From Coemansia sp. RSA 487 (Eukaryota > Kickxellomycota > Kickxellomycetes > Kickxellales > Kickxellaceae): a DNA stretch of 64,000 bases. A model generated the notes under the pieces. The model did no database searches. It saw only the letters and a list, made by a program, of their open reading frames with translations, and was not told the origin of the DNA. The stretch is taken from positions 124,001 through 188,000 of the forward strand of contig JANBRJ010000011.1 of assembly GCA_027577595.1 (NCBI GenBank), in the 5' to 3' direction. Positions 1-8,848 of the stretch are shown here, piece by piece (position 1 is the first letter of the stretch; the number at the start of each line of letters is the position of its first letter). Made by a program: the position numbers and the translations under genes.

Positions 1-181
1 ATATTGAAAGTTGTTTAATGGTTTAGTATTTTATAGCTCCTTGCCCCTGAAATTTCCCCGATTTGTCAACAGAAAATGTTCTGGCACGTCATATTCGTGG
101 GACATTTTCACGTGAGTGGGCAGAGTAACAAGGGGGAGAGGATCCTTTTATTTGGCATTTGATGCAAACTGACTGGATGAT
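1..181. other. Left-edge intergenic stretch with a CACGTG box
   Basis: No gene is visible here. The stretch lies beyond the stop codon of the importin gene and holds a palindromic CACGTG E-box at 109-114, which could belong to the promoter of a gene off the left edge. That assignment is inference. Confidence 0.4.
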
Positions 182-3139
182 CTAGCAAAGCTGGTTTCTG
201 AGCATTTCGAGTTGTTCAGCGTGGACGTTGGCAAGAACGGATTGGAAGCGACCTGAACCGTTGAGCCGTTCGCATTCAGCCATGCTCTGTGTTAGCACTG
301 ACCTAAAGTCCATCTTGTACACGGGGTCGTTAGCAAGAACAGTACTGCGGCGTTGGTTCTCAGCAACGACGACATCGAATTGCCCTGAGGTCGAATCGTA
401 ATCAGAGTCCTCCGTATAGTAAAGGGCAGAAGATCCTGTATCGGATATAATGTCGTTCCAGAGGGGCACCATTCTGGGAAGAACGGCGAGGATTCCGTCA
501 TTGGTGGTGGCGATGGCTACGGCCAAACTGAACGCATGAAGCCGACGTGCTGGGATTTGAGTAAGATCATCGTGTATTTTCACCCAGTTGTCGCAGAACG
601 TGGCGGCATGCGCAGGCGTTTGCGAGGCAAGGAATTCGCCGAAGAGCGAAGGGAACTGGACGGCGATACGTGAGAGAAACCCTGAGTGATAGGTGAGAGT
701 GAGCGCAGGGTCATTTTTGTCGATGATCCTTGTGAACGCAGTCCACAGGATGTTAGATTGCTTCAGAGGCTCAGCGCACAATTTCAGCGACGTGCATTGC
801 ACTATGATGCTTAGCGCATTGTACCCAACAAGCGTGGCGCGTGCAGCCAGGTTCGTGTCGGCAACAAGGGTGTGCAATGCATCGAGGATGGCGGTACCGC
901 AGTGCTGGAATACGCGCTCGGCGGAGAGCAGAAAGTAGCTTTCGACAAGACGGAGAATCTTTTTGAGCATCTCGGTGCTGTTTTCGAGGAGCGGCGGGAT
1001 GCGGTGGGAGAGAGCAAGCAGCGGATCGCTAAGTGCGGTGGAGTTGCGCAAGAGGATCAGCCAGAGCTCGATCCCATCCTCCATCAGATAGACATGTGCA
1101 TCCGTGCTAAGATCGATGCTGTGGGCGATCAGTGGGGCAATAAAGTCCTGGAGCCCCGTAGCTTGCACGCCAAGCGCCTCAACCAGCTTGGTAATGAGAA
1201 CCAGGATGGCTGTCTGGTACATGTTTTCGCTCTCAGCGCTCTGCCACAGAGGTGGGATCATCTGGACGATTGCATCGGCAAAGGGAACCACCTCGCGCTG
1301 CATCCGCTGGACCAAGGTGCTGAGGAAGTTGACGATGCGCATCCGGCTATCCGCAGTCTCGACTTGGGAAAGCACGCTGGCGATACGCTCAAAGCTGAGC
1401 GCCAGAAACGGACTGAACTGCGATGCGTCAAAGTCCCAGTCATCGATGCAGTGCAGCAGGCTTGCCAACGCCTCGATGCGCACGACCAGGGGCTCCTCCG
1501 GCCGTGTGAGGTCCAGGAGAAGCGCGTATGCGTGGGGCCGCTCCTCGACAGAAAACTTGATGGGCACCCAGCGGCCGATGAGCCAGGCAATGCGCCATTT
1601 GGCCGCATCCATCGGCGATGACTCTGGAAAGCGATGCTCTTTGAGCCACTTGCAGAAATCAAAGGCATCGTACAGATCGTTGGCGCACAGGCCCAGGGCG
1701 GCATACCTGCCCTCGCGGCAGTAAAAGGCCATGCTCGGATCGGCAGGATCGTCGTCTTGGCTGATGGCAGCCACAAGGAGTGCTGCAAGCTGGTCGTGGT
1801 GCTGGTTGACCAGGTCCACAAACAGGTGCTCTGCGCAGCGGCGCACGTCAAAGGCCCAGTAGTCGGAGCCCTCGTCAGCCAGCCAGGCCTCAGGGTCGTC
1901 GTGCCACATCTCCAGATCGCGCGGCTTGAGCGGGATGTAGCAACGCATCAGAAGCTCAGCCATCTGCGCAACCAGCTCGGGCGTGATGATCTGGGTGTCA
2001 ATCACGTGGCGGCACAGCTTAACCTCATCGTCCATGTGGCCCGAATCGTCCGGTGCGTAGAAGAAGTTTTTGACAACGTTTTTGTGCAGCGTCAGTCCCT
2101 GGATCAGCAGCGGCTCCAGCACAACGGGCTCGGCGTCGGCGGAATCGAGCGCAGGCACGAGCTTTGGTGCCTCGGCGCCGATCTGCGCCCAGTACCACGC
2201 AAGCATGGGCTGCACGCCCGGTGTTGTGATGAAGCGCACCGCATGTGAGTTTTGGAAATCCATGTACATTTTCCCGTAGATCAGGATGATCTTGCGCAGC
2301 GGCACGGCATCGAGTGATTCGCGCTGCTCAGGTGTCAGCGCTTTGTACAGGTCGTAGAAGACGGCTTGGTGCGACGACGACGCCACATAAAAGTCCTGCG
2401 CAACGGCATCGGCGTCCTCGATCTTTGCGTACCCAAAGACAAGCAGCCTGCGGAGCGTCTTCAGACACATACGGATGGCCTTCAGCAGCACCTGGGCGTC
2501 TTCCGAGGATACCGAGTGGCCTGCATTCAAGCCGAGCTGTAGCTGGGCAAGGCGCTCAGCGTAAATGGGTGCGACGGTGGCAAACACCGTGGGCGTGATG
2601 CGGCGCAGCGCCTGGCGCTCCAGCGGCAGCGACCGCTGGCACAGCGTCTTTACAAACAAGTGCATCGTGTACAGGACGTTGAGCTCCATGCGCTGGCGCC
2701 TGCGTACGTCGCCTGTGTCCTGGGCGATGGAGCGTACGCAGGCAAGCAGATCATCGGCGAACTCGGGCCATACGCGGGGAAAGTCCCAGCGTGCAATCCG
2801 CGCAACCGCCAAGCAGTATTGGACAGCGATCAGCGCGTCGTCCTCGTCAAAGTAGTCCATCAGGTGTTTGCGTATGGTCTGCTTCTCGGTGAGCCCGATG
2901 CGGTATAGGTCGGCCTTCTTCCAGTACTTGTCGATGCCGTTCTTGAAATTGATCATTGCCAGCCACCGCGTTTGCCGCGGTGTCGTGGATCGTGTACTGA
3001 AGATGTCGAACAGCATGGCAAAATGGTTGTACTTTGTCTCGCATGCCCGGAGCTCCTCCTCGGCCCGCGCCATGCGTACCGGGTCCTGCGATGTTGCTTC
3101 GCCGAGCAGGCGCACAATCGTTGCGCGCTGGTCGTCCAT
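182..3139 (-). CDS. KAP120: Importin-11 / Kap120-type karyopherin beta
   Basis: A 985-residue intronless protein of the importin-beta superfamily, which carries cargo through nuclear pores under RanGTP control. The N-terminal 20-100 residues form the Ran-binding importin N-terminal repeat: an EEEL helix, then RWLAMINFKNGIDKYWKK, close to the RWLAVLYFKHGIDRYWR signature of human importin-11. The rest is alpha-helical HEAT-like repeat with no membrane segment. Length fits IPO11 (about 975). In yeast Kap120 imports ribosome-biogenesis factors such as Rpf1, so it suits this neighbourhood, but cargo here is inferred. The start is the ATG at 3137-3139, followed by an importin-like N-terminus. Upstream lies a strongly pyrimidine-rich leader (sense strand). 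Subfamily assignment is fairly secure, because importin-7/8 and CSE1 have different N-terminal motifs. Confidence 0.88.
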   Translation of the reverse strand: MDDQRATIVRLLGEATSQDPVRMARAEEELRACETKYNHFAMLFDIFSTRSTTPRQTRWLAMINFKNGIDKYWKKADLYRIGLTEKQTIRKHLMDYFDEDDALIAVQYCLAVARIARWDFPRVWPEFADDLLACVRSIAQDTGDVRRRQRMELNVLYTMHLFVKTLCQRSLPLERQALRRITPTVFATVAPIYAERLAQLQLGLNAGHSVSSEDAQVLLKAIRMCLKTLRRLLVFGYAKIEDADAVAQDFYVASSSHQAVFYDLYKALTPEQRESLDAVPLRKIILIYGKMYMDFQNSHAVRFITTPGVQPMLAWYWAQIGAEAPKLVPALDSADAEPVVLEPLLIQGLTLHKNVVKNFFYAPDDSGHMDDEVKLCRHVIDTQIITPELVAQMAELLMRCYIPLKPRDLEMWHDDPEAWLADEGSDYWAFDVRRCAEHLFVDLVNQHHDQLAALLVAAISQDDDPADPSMAFYCREGRYAALGLCANDLYDAFDFCKWLKEHRFPESSPMDAAKWRIAWLIGRWVPIKFSVEERPHAYALLLDLTRPEEPLVVRIEALASLLHCIDDWDFDASQFSPFLALSFERIASVLSQVETADSRMRIVNFLSTLVQRMQREVVPFADAIVQMIPPLWQSAESENMYQTAILVLITKLVEALGVQATGLQDFIAPLIAHSIDLSTDAHVYLMEDGIELWLILLRNSTALSDPLLALSHRIPPLLENSTEMLKKILRLVESYFLLSAERVFQHCGTAILDALHTLVADTNLAARATLVGYNALSIIVQCTSLKLCAEPLKQSNILWTAFTRIIDKNDPALTLTYHSGFLSRIAVQFPSLFGEFLASQTPAHAATFCDNWVKIHDDLTQIPARRLHAFSLAVAIATTNDGILAVLPRMVPLWNDIISDTGSSALYYTEDSDYDSTSGQFDVVVAENQRRSTVLANDPVYKMDFRSVLTQSMAECERLNGSGRFQSVLANVHAEQLEMLRNQLC

Positions 3140-3466
3140 TTAAAAAAACAAATACAGTAAAAAAGAGAATAGAGAGAAAGAGAATAGAGAGAAGGGGAAA
3201 AGAGAGAAAAGGAAAGAGAGGGGAGAAAATATCATTACGCAGACTTTGATCCACAGAACCTTTGAAAACAAAAGCGATTCATCCGGGATCTGCTCCCTGC
3301 TTTCAAGGGATTTTCTCTGAGAGCTTTTTTTTTTTAGTTGGAGTGGAGGGGGGAGAAGTCAACGGAAAATCAATGTCACTCAAATGTACTGTGTATTGAA
3401 AAATGTGTTTAAACAAACGTGCCTAGAAGGGTTTTAGAGCAAGTATTGAACCCCCGGGATGTTGGA
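3140..3466. other. KAP120 promoter and GAS1 3' region
   Basis: No gene. Positions 3150-3230 are almost pure purine on the plus strand, so the KAP120 leader is pyrimidine-rich; a GAGAATAGAGAGAA unit occurs twice in tandem. A run of T lies near 3327-3336. The GAS1 3' UTR must lie in the lower-numbered part. Confidence 0.5.
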
Positions 3467-5047
3467 TTAGAATGCGTAAAGCGCAATAGCCACGGCAGCC
3501 GACAGCTTGGCAAGCGCAGAAGCGGTGGAAGCTGCTGACGATTTGGTGTTATCGGAAGAGTCCTTGTCGTCAGAGGCTTCCCTATCGCCACCGCTGCCGA
3601 CGTTGGACGATGGGGAGCCGGAGGAGCCGGTGTCGTCCTTCTTTGTGAGGCACGTGGAGTCGTCTTTGACCTTGGGCGACTGGACAGCCACGGTGTCGGC
3701 GCCATCGATCTCGCACTTTGCGCCGTTCTGGTTAAGGTAGTTCTTGTTGACGATCCATGCGGAGCGCTGGTTGGAGTCGCAAGCCACGTAGTTGCCGTAC
3801 TCGCCCTTCTCTGTGTCGTAAGAGACCTCGGCGCAGCTGGTCTGGCCGCAAATGTGGCCGACCGCCTCGCCCACAGCCTTGCCCTCCGATGCGCTCAGGT
3901 CGATGTTCTTGAACGTGCAGCCAAGCGAGTCCAGCATGCATTGGCACCGCTCCTGCGACGGCGTCGGAGGAAGCGCATCGGCACTGACCTTCCATGCGCT
4001 GCTGACCGCAGGGCACGTGCTATCCTTGTCCTTTGGCGAGTAGCTTGACATCTTGACGCCGTCGGGATTGACAGCAGCCATGGCCTTCTTGAAGTTGTCA
4101 TAGTCGGCGGTCTTTTCGAACTTGGAGTTGCCATAGGAGACCTTGGCGATGCCGTACTTGTTGTCCTCTTCGGAGTACTCGTACATGATGCCGCCGGAGA
4201 ACGTGCCGCTCATGTCAGATCCGTACAGGGACTTGACCTCGGGGAACGTGCGCGGGCGGTTAATGTTGCACCCGAACTCGGTGAGCAGCGACGGAATCGA
4301 GTACCCTGTCATGTTCTTGGTGACGTCGGCGTACCCCGATGTCTGGAAATCTGTTTCGTCGCCGCACCAGCGGTAGATGTTGATGCCGTAGAAGTCGGCA
4401 CGCGCATCCTCGTCGCCACAGTTGAAGTAGCTGATGAGGTTCATGCGGATCTTCATGTCGTCGTTGTCGGCATATCCGACGGGCGTCTTGAGGCCCTTGG
4501 ACCGGAGGTACGCTTTCATGTCGCGAATTGCTGCCTTGACAAAGGCCGCTGACGGCGTTGTGTCCACATCGTTGGCCACCTCGTTGCCGGCAATCCACGC
4601 AACCACCTGGTTCCCGTACTTGGTAAACGTATCGACCTTGGCCGCCCAGTGGCTCATCAGATCGTGGTCCCAGTACGGCTGCGCCCTGTTGATAGAGTAC
4701 TTGGGCGACGGCATGTCCAGAAGCAGATACACGCCGGCATCCTCCAGCATCTTCATGCATTCGTCGTGGTTGTTGTTGTAGTCCACCTCGTACACGCGGA
4801 TAGAGTTGATGCCAAGGTCCTTGAACGCTGCCACGTCGCGCTTGCACCCCTCGACGTCCGCCAATGGGTCGGGGTCCGCCGACGAGAGACCTGTGCGCGG
4901 CTGGTACGCCACTCCCTTGAAGAAGAACTGCTCGCCGGTCTTTTCGTTGAAGAATTTGCTACCCTTGATCACTATCGGATCCATGGCCGCCAGGGCCGTT
5001 GCTGCCGCACACAGAATCCCGCCGAGTGTCAGCACTGAAGACTTCAT
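3467..5047 (-). CDS. GAS1: GH72 beta-1,3-glucanosyltransferase with X8 domain, GPI-anchored (Gas1 type)
   Basis: A 526-residue cell-wall enzyme that cleaves beta-1,3-glucan chains and transfers them to acceptor glucans. It has a signal peptide (residues 1-21, ending ALAA), a GH72 domain (about 22-335) with the two catalytic glutamates E156 (WIAGNEVAND) and E257 (LLTEFGCN), and a C-terminal X8/CBM43 cysteine domain (about 346-466) with the CQCMLDSLGC motif. A Ser/Gly/Asp linker and a hydrophobic tail (507-526) form a GPI-attachment signal. This architecture matches the Gas1/Gas2 subgroup that keeps the Cys-rich module. No intron is seen. The upstream leader is pyrimidine-rich. It shares a 1.2 kb divergent promoter region with PRS. 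Exact paralogue cannot be told. Confidence 0.95.
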   Translation of the reverse strand: MKSSVLTLGGILCAAATALAAMDPIVIKGSKFFNEKTGEQFFFKGVAYQPRTGLSSADPDPLADVEGCKRDVAAFKDLGINSIRVYEVDYNNNHDECMKMLEDAGVYLLLDMPSPKYSINRAQPYWDHDLMSHWAAKVDTFTKYGNQVVAWIAGNEVANDVDTTPSAAFVKAAIRDMKAYLRSKGLKTPVGYADNDDMKIRMNLISYFNCGDEDARADFYGINIYRWCGDETDFQTSGYADVTKNMTGYSIPSLLTEFGCNINRPRTFPEVKSLYGSDMSGTFSGGIMYEYSEEDNKYGIAKVSYGNSKFEKTADYDNFKKAMAAVNPDGVKMSSYSPKDKDSTCPAVSSAWKVSADALPPTPSQERCQCMLDSLGCTFKNIDLSASEGKAVGEAVGHICGQTSCAEVSYDTEKGEYGNYVACDSNQRSAWIVNKNYLNQNGAKCEIDGADTVAVQSPKVKDDSTCLTKKDDTGSSGSPSSNVGSGGDREASDDKDSSDNTKSSAASTASALAKLSAAVAIALYAF

Positions 5048-6255
5048 GGCTTTGCTCTAAAAAGCTGCGTTAATATGAAGAAAGGAGGGAAGGAAGGAAG
5101 AAAGGAAGAGTATGACAAACGTCAGCAAAAAGGAGAGAAGAGGGAGGATAAATAGGTTCTTGCGTAATATAAGAAAAAACGGAATCAAATGTTGCTAAAA
5201 AGAGGGGGTGGAGAGAAAGACTGAGAGGATTCTTGCTCAATTTATGTAATGGTCTTTTGTTGTTTACATCCAACATTTTCCAGAAACGAATGTTCCTGGT
5301 AGAAATAATGTGTTCTATAGAATGGGGAAAGGGATCTGTGTAAGCAGTAAGCCCGCTCTTTGTGTTTTTATTTTGTCGATAAATGGAATGGAATGTTCAT
5401 TGTCGTACAGCCGTGGACTGTTGCCACCTTTTTTGTGGAAAATTCCAGGTGACATCATGACGATCACTTTCACATTTTATAAATAAACGGAAAGCTTTTC
5501 TTGCTTCTTTTTCCAAGCACTTGCAGAAAAAAGCTAGCAAGGAGCTGCTACTAGAGCGCGAAAGTGCAGGTGTTTAGTCTTCCCCTGCAGCCACCTTTTT
5601 GCTTTTCTAGCTTGGCTATTGCGATTTGGCTATGATGCATCAACAGAACAGGTCCTGATTCTCAGAATAAAAGGATCTTTTTATTTTTTTCTTTATCATA
5701 TCTTGCCTGCTGAATTTGACTTTTGTTTTTGTATCTAGGCCAAGCATTTGGCAGACATGCCGCCACCAACTCAAGCACGTGCCACAGGCTTGTATATGAC
5801 AAAAGGCTGATCAAGCCATCAATCAAATTCATCTGCTGTTATCTGCGATAAAGCTTTAAAATTTTTCTTGCCCAGGCTGACGGTTAAAAAAAATTTTGGG
5901 GGTGTAAATGTGCCGCTCCGATATAGTGTTATTCCACCACAAATGGCAGAGGAACGAGTGGCCGTTGCTTTTGAGTGGTTCAAGTATATTGAGCCCTGCC
6001 CTGGGTTATTTCTGTACCTCTGTTTTTTACTCATCTTTATCGTGAGAGGGTGGTGCTGCATATTGACTCTTTTTTTTCGCCCCCAACAACGAAAAGGGAC
6101 TATATTTTTTTACCTATTGCATTTCTTTTCTTGTTTCTTTGAATTCTATACACCTTTATCTTTTTGTTTTTTTATTCGGTACTCTTAGTAAATTAGCCGC
6201 TGTATATAGCCATAGAGGGTTTCCTGTTTCCTTTTTTCGTTATCGCTACCAAACA
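5048..6255. other. GAS1-PRS divergent intergenic region
   Basis: About 1.2 kb without a convincing gene. It holds a CACGTG E-box at 5776-5781 and two AAAATTTT-type A/T tracts near 5857-5867 and 5886-5899 that resemble the fungal RRPE growth element. The last 200 bases before the PRS start are T-rich on the sense strand. Reading frames here are composition-driven and not conserved-looking. Confidence 0.5.
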
Positions 6256-7324
6256 ATGTCGAGCAACTCTATTCGGATTCTTGCTGGCAATTCGCACCCG
6301 GCTCTAGCCAAGCTTATCGCAAAGTAAGTTTTTACCCCCTTTCACCCCCTGAAATTGATGTTCTTTCTAGATCCAGGGACTTTGACTCACTCAAGACATG
6401 CCCGTTTTCATAATATCAAGTTGACTTAGGCGCCTGGGCAGCGATCTGGCCAACGTTACTGTCGCAAAGTACTCGAACCAGGAGACCGCAGTGACCATTG
6501 GCGAGTCCGTACGCGACGAGGACGTCTACATCATCCAGTCCGGGTGCGGAGAGATCAACGATCACCTGATGGAGCTACTGATCATGATTAACGCATGCAA
6601 AACAGCGTCGGCGCGCCGCATCACCGCCGTGCTCCCATGCTTCCCGTACGCGCGCCAGGACAAGAAAGACAAGTCGCGTGCGCCCATTTCTGCCAAGCTG
6701 GTTGCCAACATGCTGACAGTTGCCGGCGCCGACCACGTGGTCACTATGGACCTGCACGCCAGTCAAATCCAGGGCTTCTTTGACTGCCCCGTCGACAATC
6801 TGTACGGCGAGCCCTCGGTGCTGCGGTATATCCGCGAGAACATCCCCGACCACAAGAACGCAATCATTGTGTCGCCCGATGCTGGAGGCGCCAAGCGTGC
6901 CACGTCGATCGCCGACCACCTCGACCTTGACTTTGCGCTGATCCACAAGGAGCGCAAGAAGGCAAACGAGGTGTCGCGTATGGTGCTCGTGGGCGACGTC
7001 AAGGACAAGGTGGCCATCTTGGTCGACGACATGGCCGACACGTGCGGCACCCTGGGCCTTGCTGCCAAGACCCTGGTCGACAACGGTGCATCTGCCGTCT
7101 ACGCGATCGTTATCCATGGCGTTCTTTCTGGAAAGGCCCTCGATGTTATCAATAACAGCATGCTCACCCGCGTCGTTGTCACCAACACTATCCCGCACGC
7201 GGAGAAGAAGAAAATCTGCCCCAAGCTCGATACCATCGATGTTAGCGCCGTCCTTGCTGAGGCTATCCGCCGCACACACAATGGTGAATCCGTTTCCTAT
7301 CTGTTCGGCCACACTACCATTTGA
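6256..7324 (+). CDS. PRS: Ribose-phosphate pyrophosphokinase (PRPP synthetase), two exons
   Basis: Makes PRPP from ribose 5-phosphate and ATP for purine, pyrimidine, histidine, tryptophan and NAD synthesis. Exons are 6256-6323 and 6430-7324; the intron (6324-6429, GTAAGT...TAG) splits the codon for K23. The 320-residue product matches the usual 318-320. Visible motifs are the N-terminal [13 protein letters not shown], the catalytic flexible-loop region [18 protein letters not shown], the divalent-cation and ATP motif [14 protein letters not shown], and the PRPP loop [15 protein letters not shown]. It lacks the large non-homologous inserts of yeast Prs1/Prs5, so it is the compact Prs2/3/4-like form. 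A TGACTCA Gcn4/Bas1-like site lies inside the intron. Which PRS paralogue is unresolved. Confidence 0.96.
6383..6389. promoter_or_regulatory. TGACTCA (Gcn4/Bas1-like) site inside the PRS intron
   Basis: An exact TGACTCA lies within the PRS intron. In yeasts Gcn4 binds TGA(C/G)TCA and Bas1 binds TGACTC upstream of amino acid and purine genes, including PRPP-related ones. The sequence match is certain; function is inferred, as a 7-mer can occur by chance. Confidence 0.3.
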
Positions 7325-7698
7325 GTACTCCCTTCCCTTTTCTATAGTTTTCTTGGCTCCAGGGGTATACGCAGTTGTTTTTTTTTTAAATATCATCTCG
7401 TCTTTAAGTGCGCTAAATCACTGGATAATGGTTAATGGATCGCGTTGTGTTGCTGACTATTTTTGAAGCATTTATACATGCACCAAGCGCTTGTGGCTAT
7501 TCTTGAGATATGGTCTTTTACTTGGTCACCGATACTATGCAATGATGTCTATGCAGCGTTGTTTGTTTTGTCTCCGTATTTTATGGTATATGACACGCAT
7601 TGCGTGCAACCACCACCACCACAAAAAATACGGATTAATTATTTTGGCCACCATAGGTTGGTTAGCTTTTGTCAATATTGAAAAATAAGACAAAAAAT
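7325..7698. other. PRS 3' region and tRNA 3' flank
   Basis: No protein gene is seen. A short CCA repeat lies near 7611-7621. The A run at 7692-7697 is a T6 run on the tRNA sense strand and is the likely Pol III terminator. Confidence 0.5.
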
Positions 7699-7770
7699 GC
7701 TTTCTGCGAGGTTCGAACTCGCGACCTTAAGATTATGAGACTTACGCGCTGCCGGCTGCGCCAAGAAAGC
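7699..7770 (-). tRNA. tRNA-Met (CAT anticodon, elongator), no intron
   Basis: A 72-nt cloverleaf on the minus strand. The acceptor stem is GCTTTCT paired with AGAAAGC; the D stem GCGC/GCGC encloses an 8-base loop; the anticodon arm has loop CTCATAA with CAT as anticodon and the same T-T closing mismatch known from yeast elongator tRNA-Met; the T arm is GCGAG-TTCGAAC-CTCGC. The canonical TTC T-loop and ordinary acceptor start argue against initiator tRNA. A T6 run follows the 3' end on the sense strand, as expected for RNA polymerase III. The anticodon could in principle be a lysidine-type CAT, but that is bacterial or organellar and the terminator is nuclear type. Confidence 0.95.
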
Positions 7771-8848
7771 AGAAACTTAACCCAATTTCAATTCTGATTC
7801 TCAGTTATTTATAGAGAAGGAGACTTCTGACGAAACACACTTTTTTTCTAGTGGCGTTGTATCCAATTCTTCAACCGTTGAATCGTAAGGGCGATTTTGA
7901 ACCTTATTGGAGATATTACTTTTGCCTTTTGACTCTCCAGGGCTGACAAAAGTGTGTCTGTTGCACTGCTTTTGGTTGGGGAAAAAGGATTATTCTATGA
8001 CCAGAAATGAGACGATGATTGTGCATGCAGGTTGCATCATTCAGCATCTGGCACAACAAGAGTGAAAAAGGAATGAAAGCAAAGCTGACAACAGCTTATA
8101 GTATTTTTGCGCTCTTTGGGAGGCCCTGAAAAGCTAGAGCTCCATTTTCAACAAAAACGAGCAGGCAACCAAAGCAAAAGCAAAAACAAAAAAGAAAAGC
8201 GCAGACAGCGTGGAAAATTTTTAACCCAACTCTGTGTACCGCCGCATCACCCCAGGAACGAGATTGAAGCGGAGCAGGGGAGCAAAAGCCATTTCGAAAC
8301 GCGTCAGGCGAGGTGCATTAAAAGTGGTGAATAAGTGCGTGTGTCATCACAGCCTTAACCAATGGCAATTGGTCGAGTGAGTGAGTGGGTGGACGATTTT
8401 TACTCTGATGACATTACAGCGAGCGGTGACTCGGCGTTAGCCTCATACCCCCGTTTGTTCCTTGTTCTCCCTCTTTTCTTTTATTTTTCTCTCCTGCGAG
8501 TCAGGCCGTATATTGAGAAAGCAAGAGAAAAAGATATCTTGAATCTGCTCTTCTCTGCTTTTCCTTTTTGATTTCCCCCTTTTTCGCCTTTTTATAAACG
8601 CTCTTTTCGAGTTTTCCGGTAGCCTCAGTTGAAGGTATCGTAACTTTTTGTTTGTGTAGTTGATTGTTATTTTGAACTTTTTATTCTTTTTTGGATTATT
8701 GATAAAAAGGAGACGTGTCTTCTCTTTTGAGAAATCCTAGGATTATAGTTTCGCATTGAAGAAAAGGAGAAGATAATTGCGCTTGGTTCAAAAGCGTTTG
8801 CTGGTACTATTTCCCCCGTTCCTGACTCTATTTTTTAACCGCTGGAGA
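7771..8848. other. Promoter region of the bZIP gene
   Basis: About 1.1 kb without a supported gene. It holds a palindromic pair of CCAAT boxes (CCAATGGCAATTGG, 8359-8372), a GAAAATTTTT tract near 8214, and a T-rich leader from about 8555. Short reading frames here are Lys- or Phe-rich and look compositional. Confidence 0.45.

Noticed and set aside
872-1621. 249-codon plus-strand frame opposite KAP120
   Set aside because: It is a shadow of the importin gene; no motif, and the importin frame is continuous and conserved.
6575-7396. 273-codon minus-strand frame opposite PRS
   Set aside because: Shadow of PRPP synthetase, whose frame is conserved across the whole stretch.
8107-8571. Two short plus-strand frames upstream of the bZIP gene
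   Set aside because: Lys- or Phe-rich, unconserved in look, and lying in the promoter and leader.
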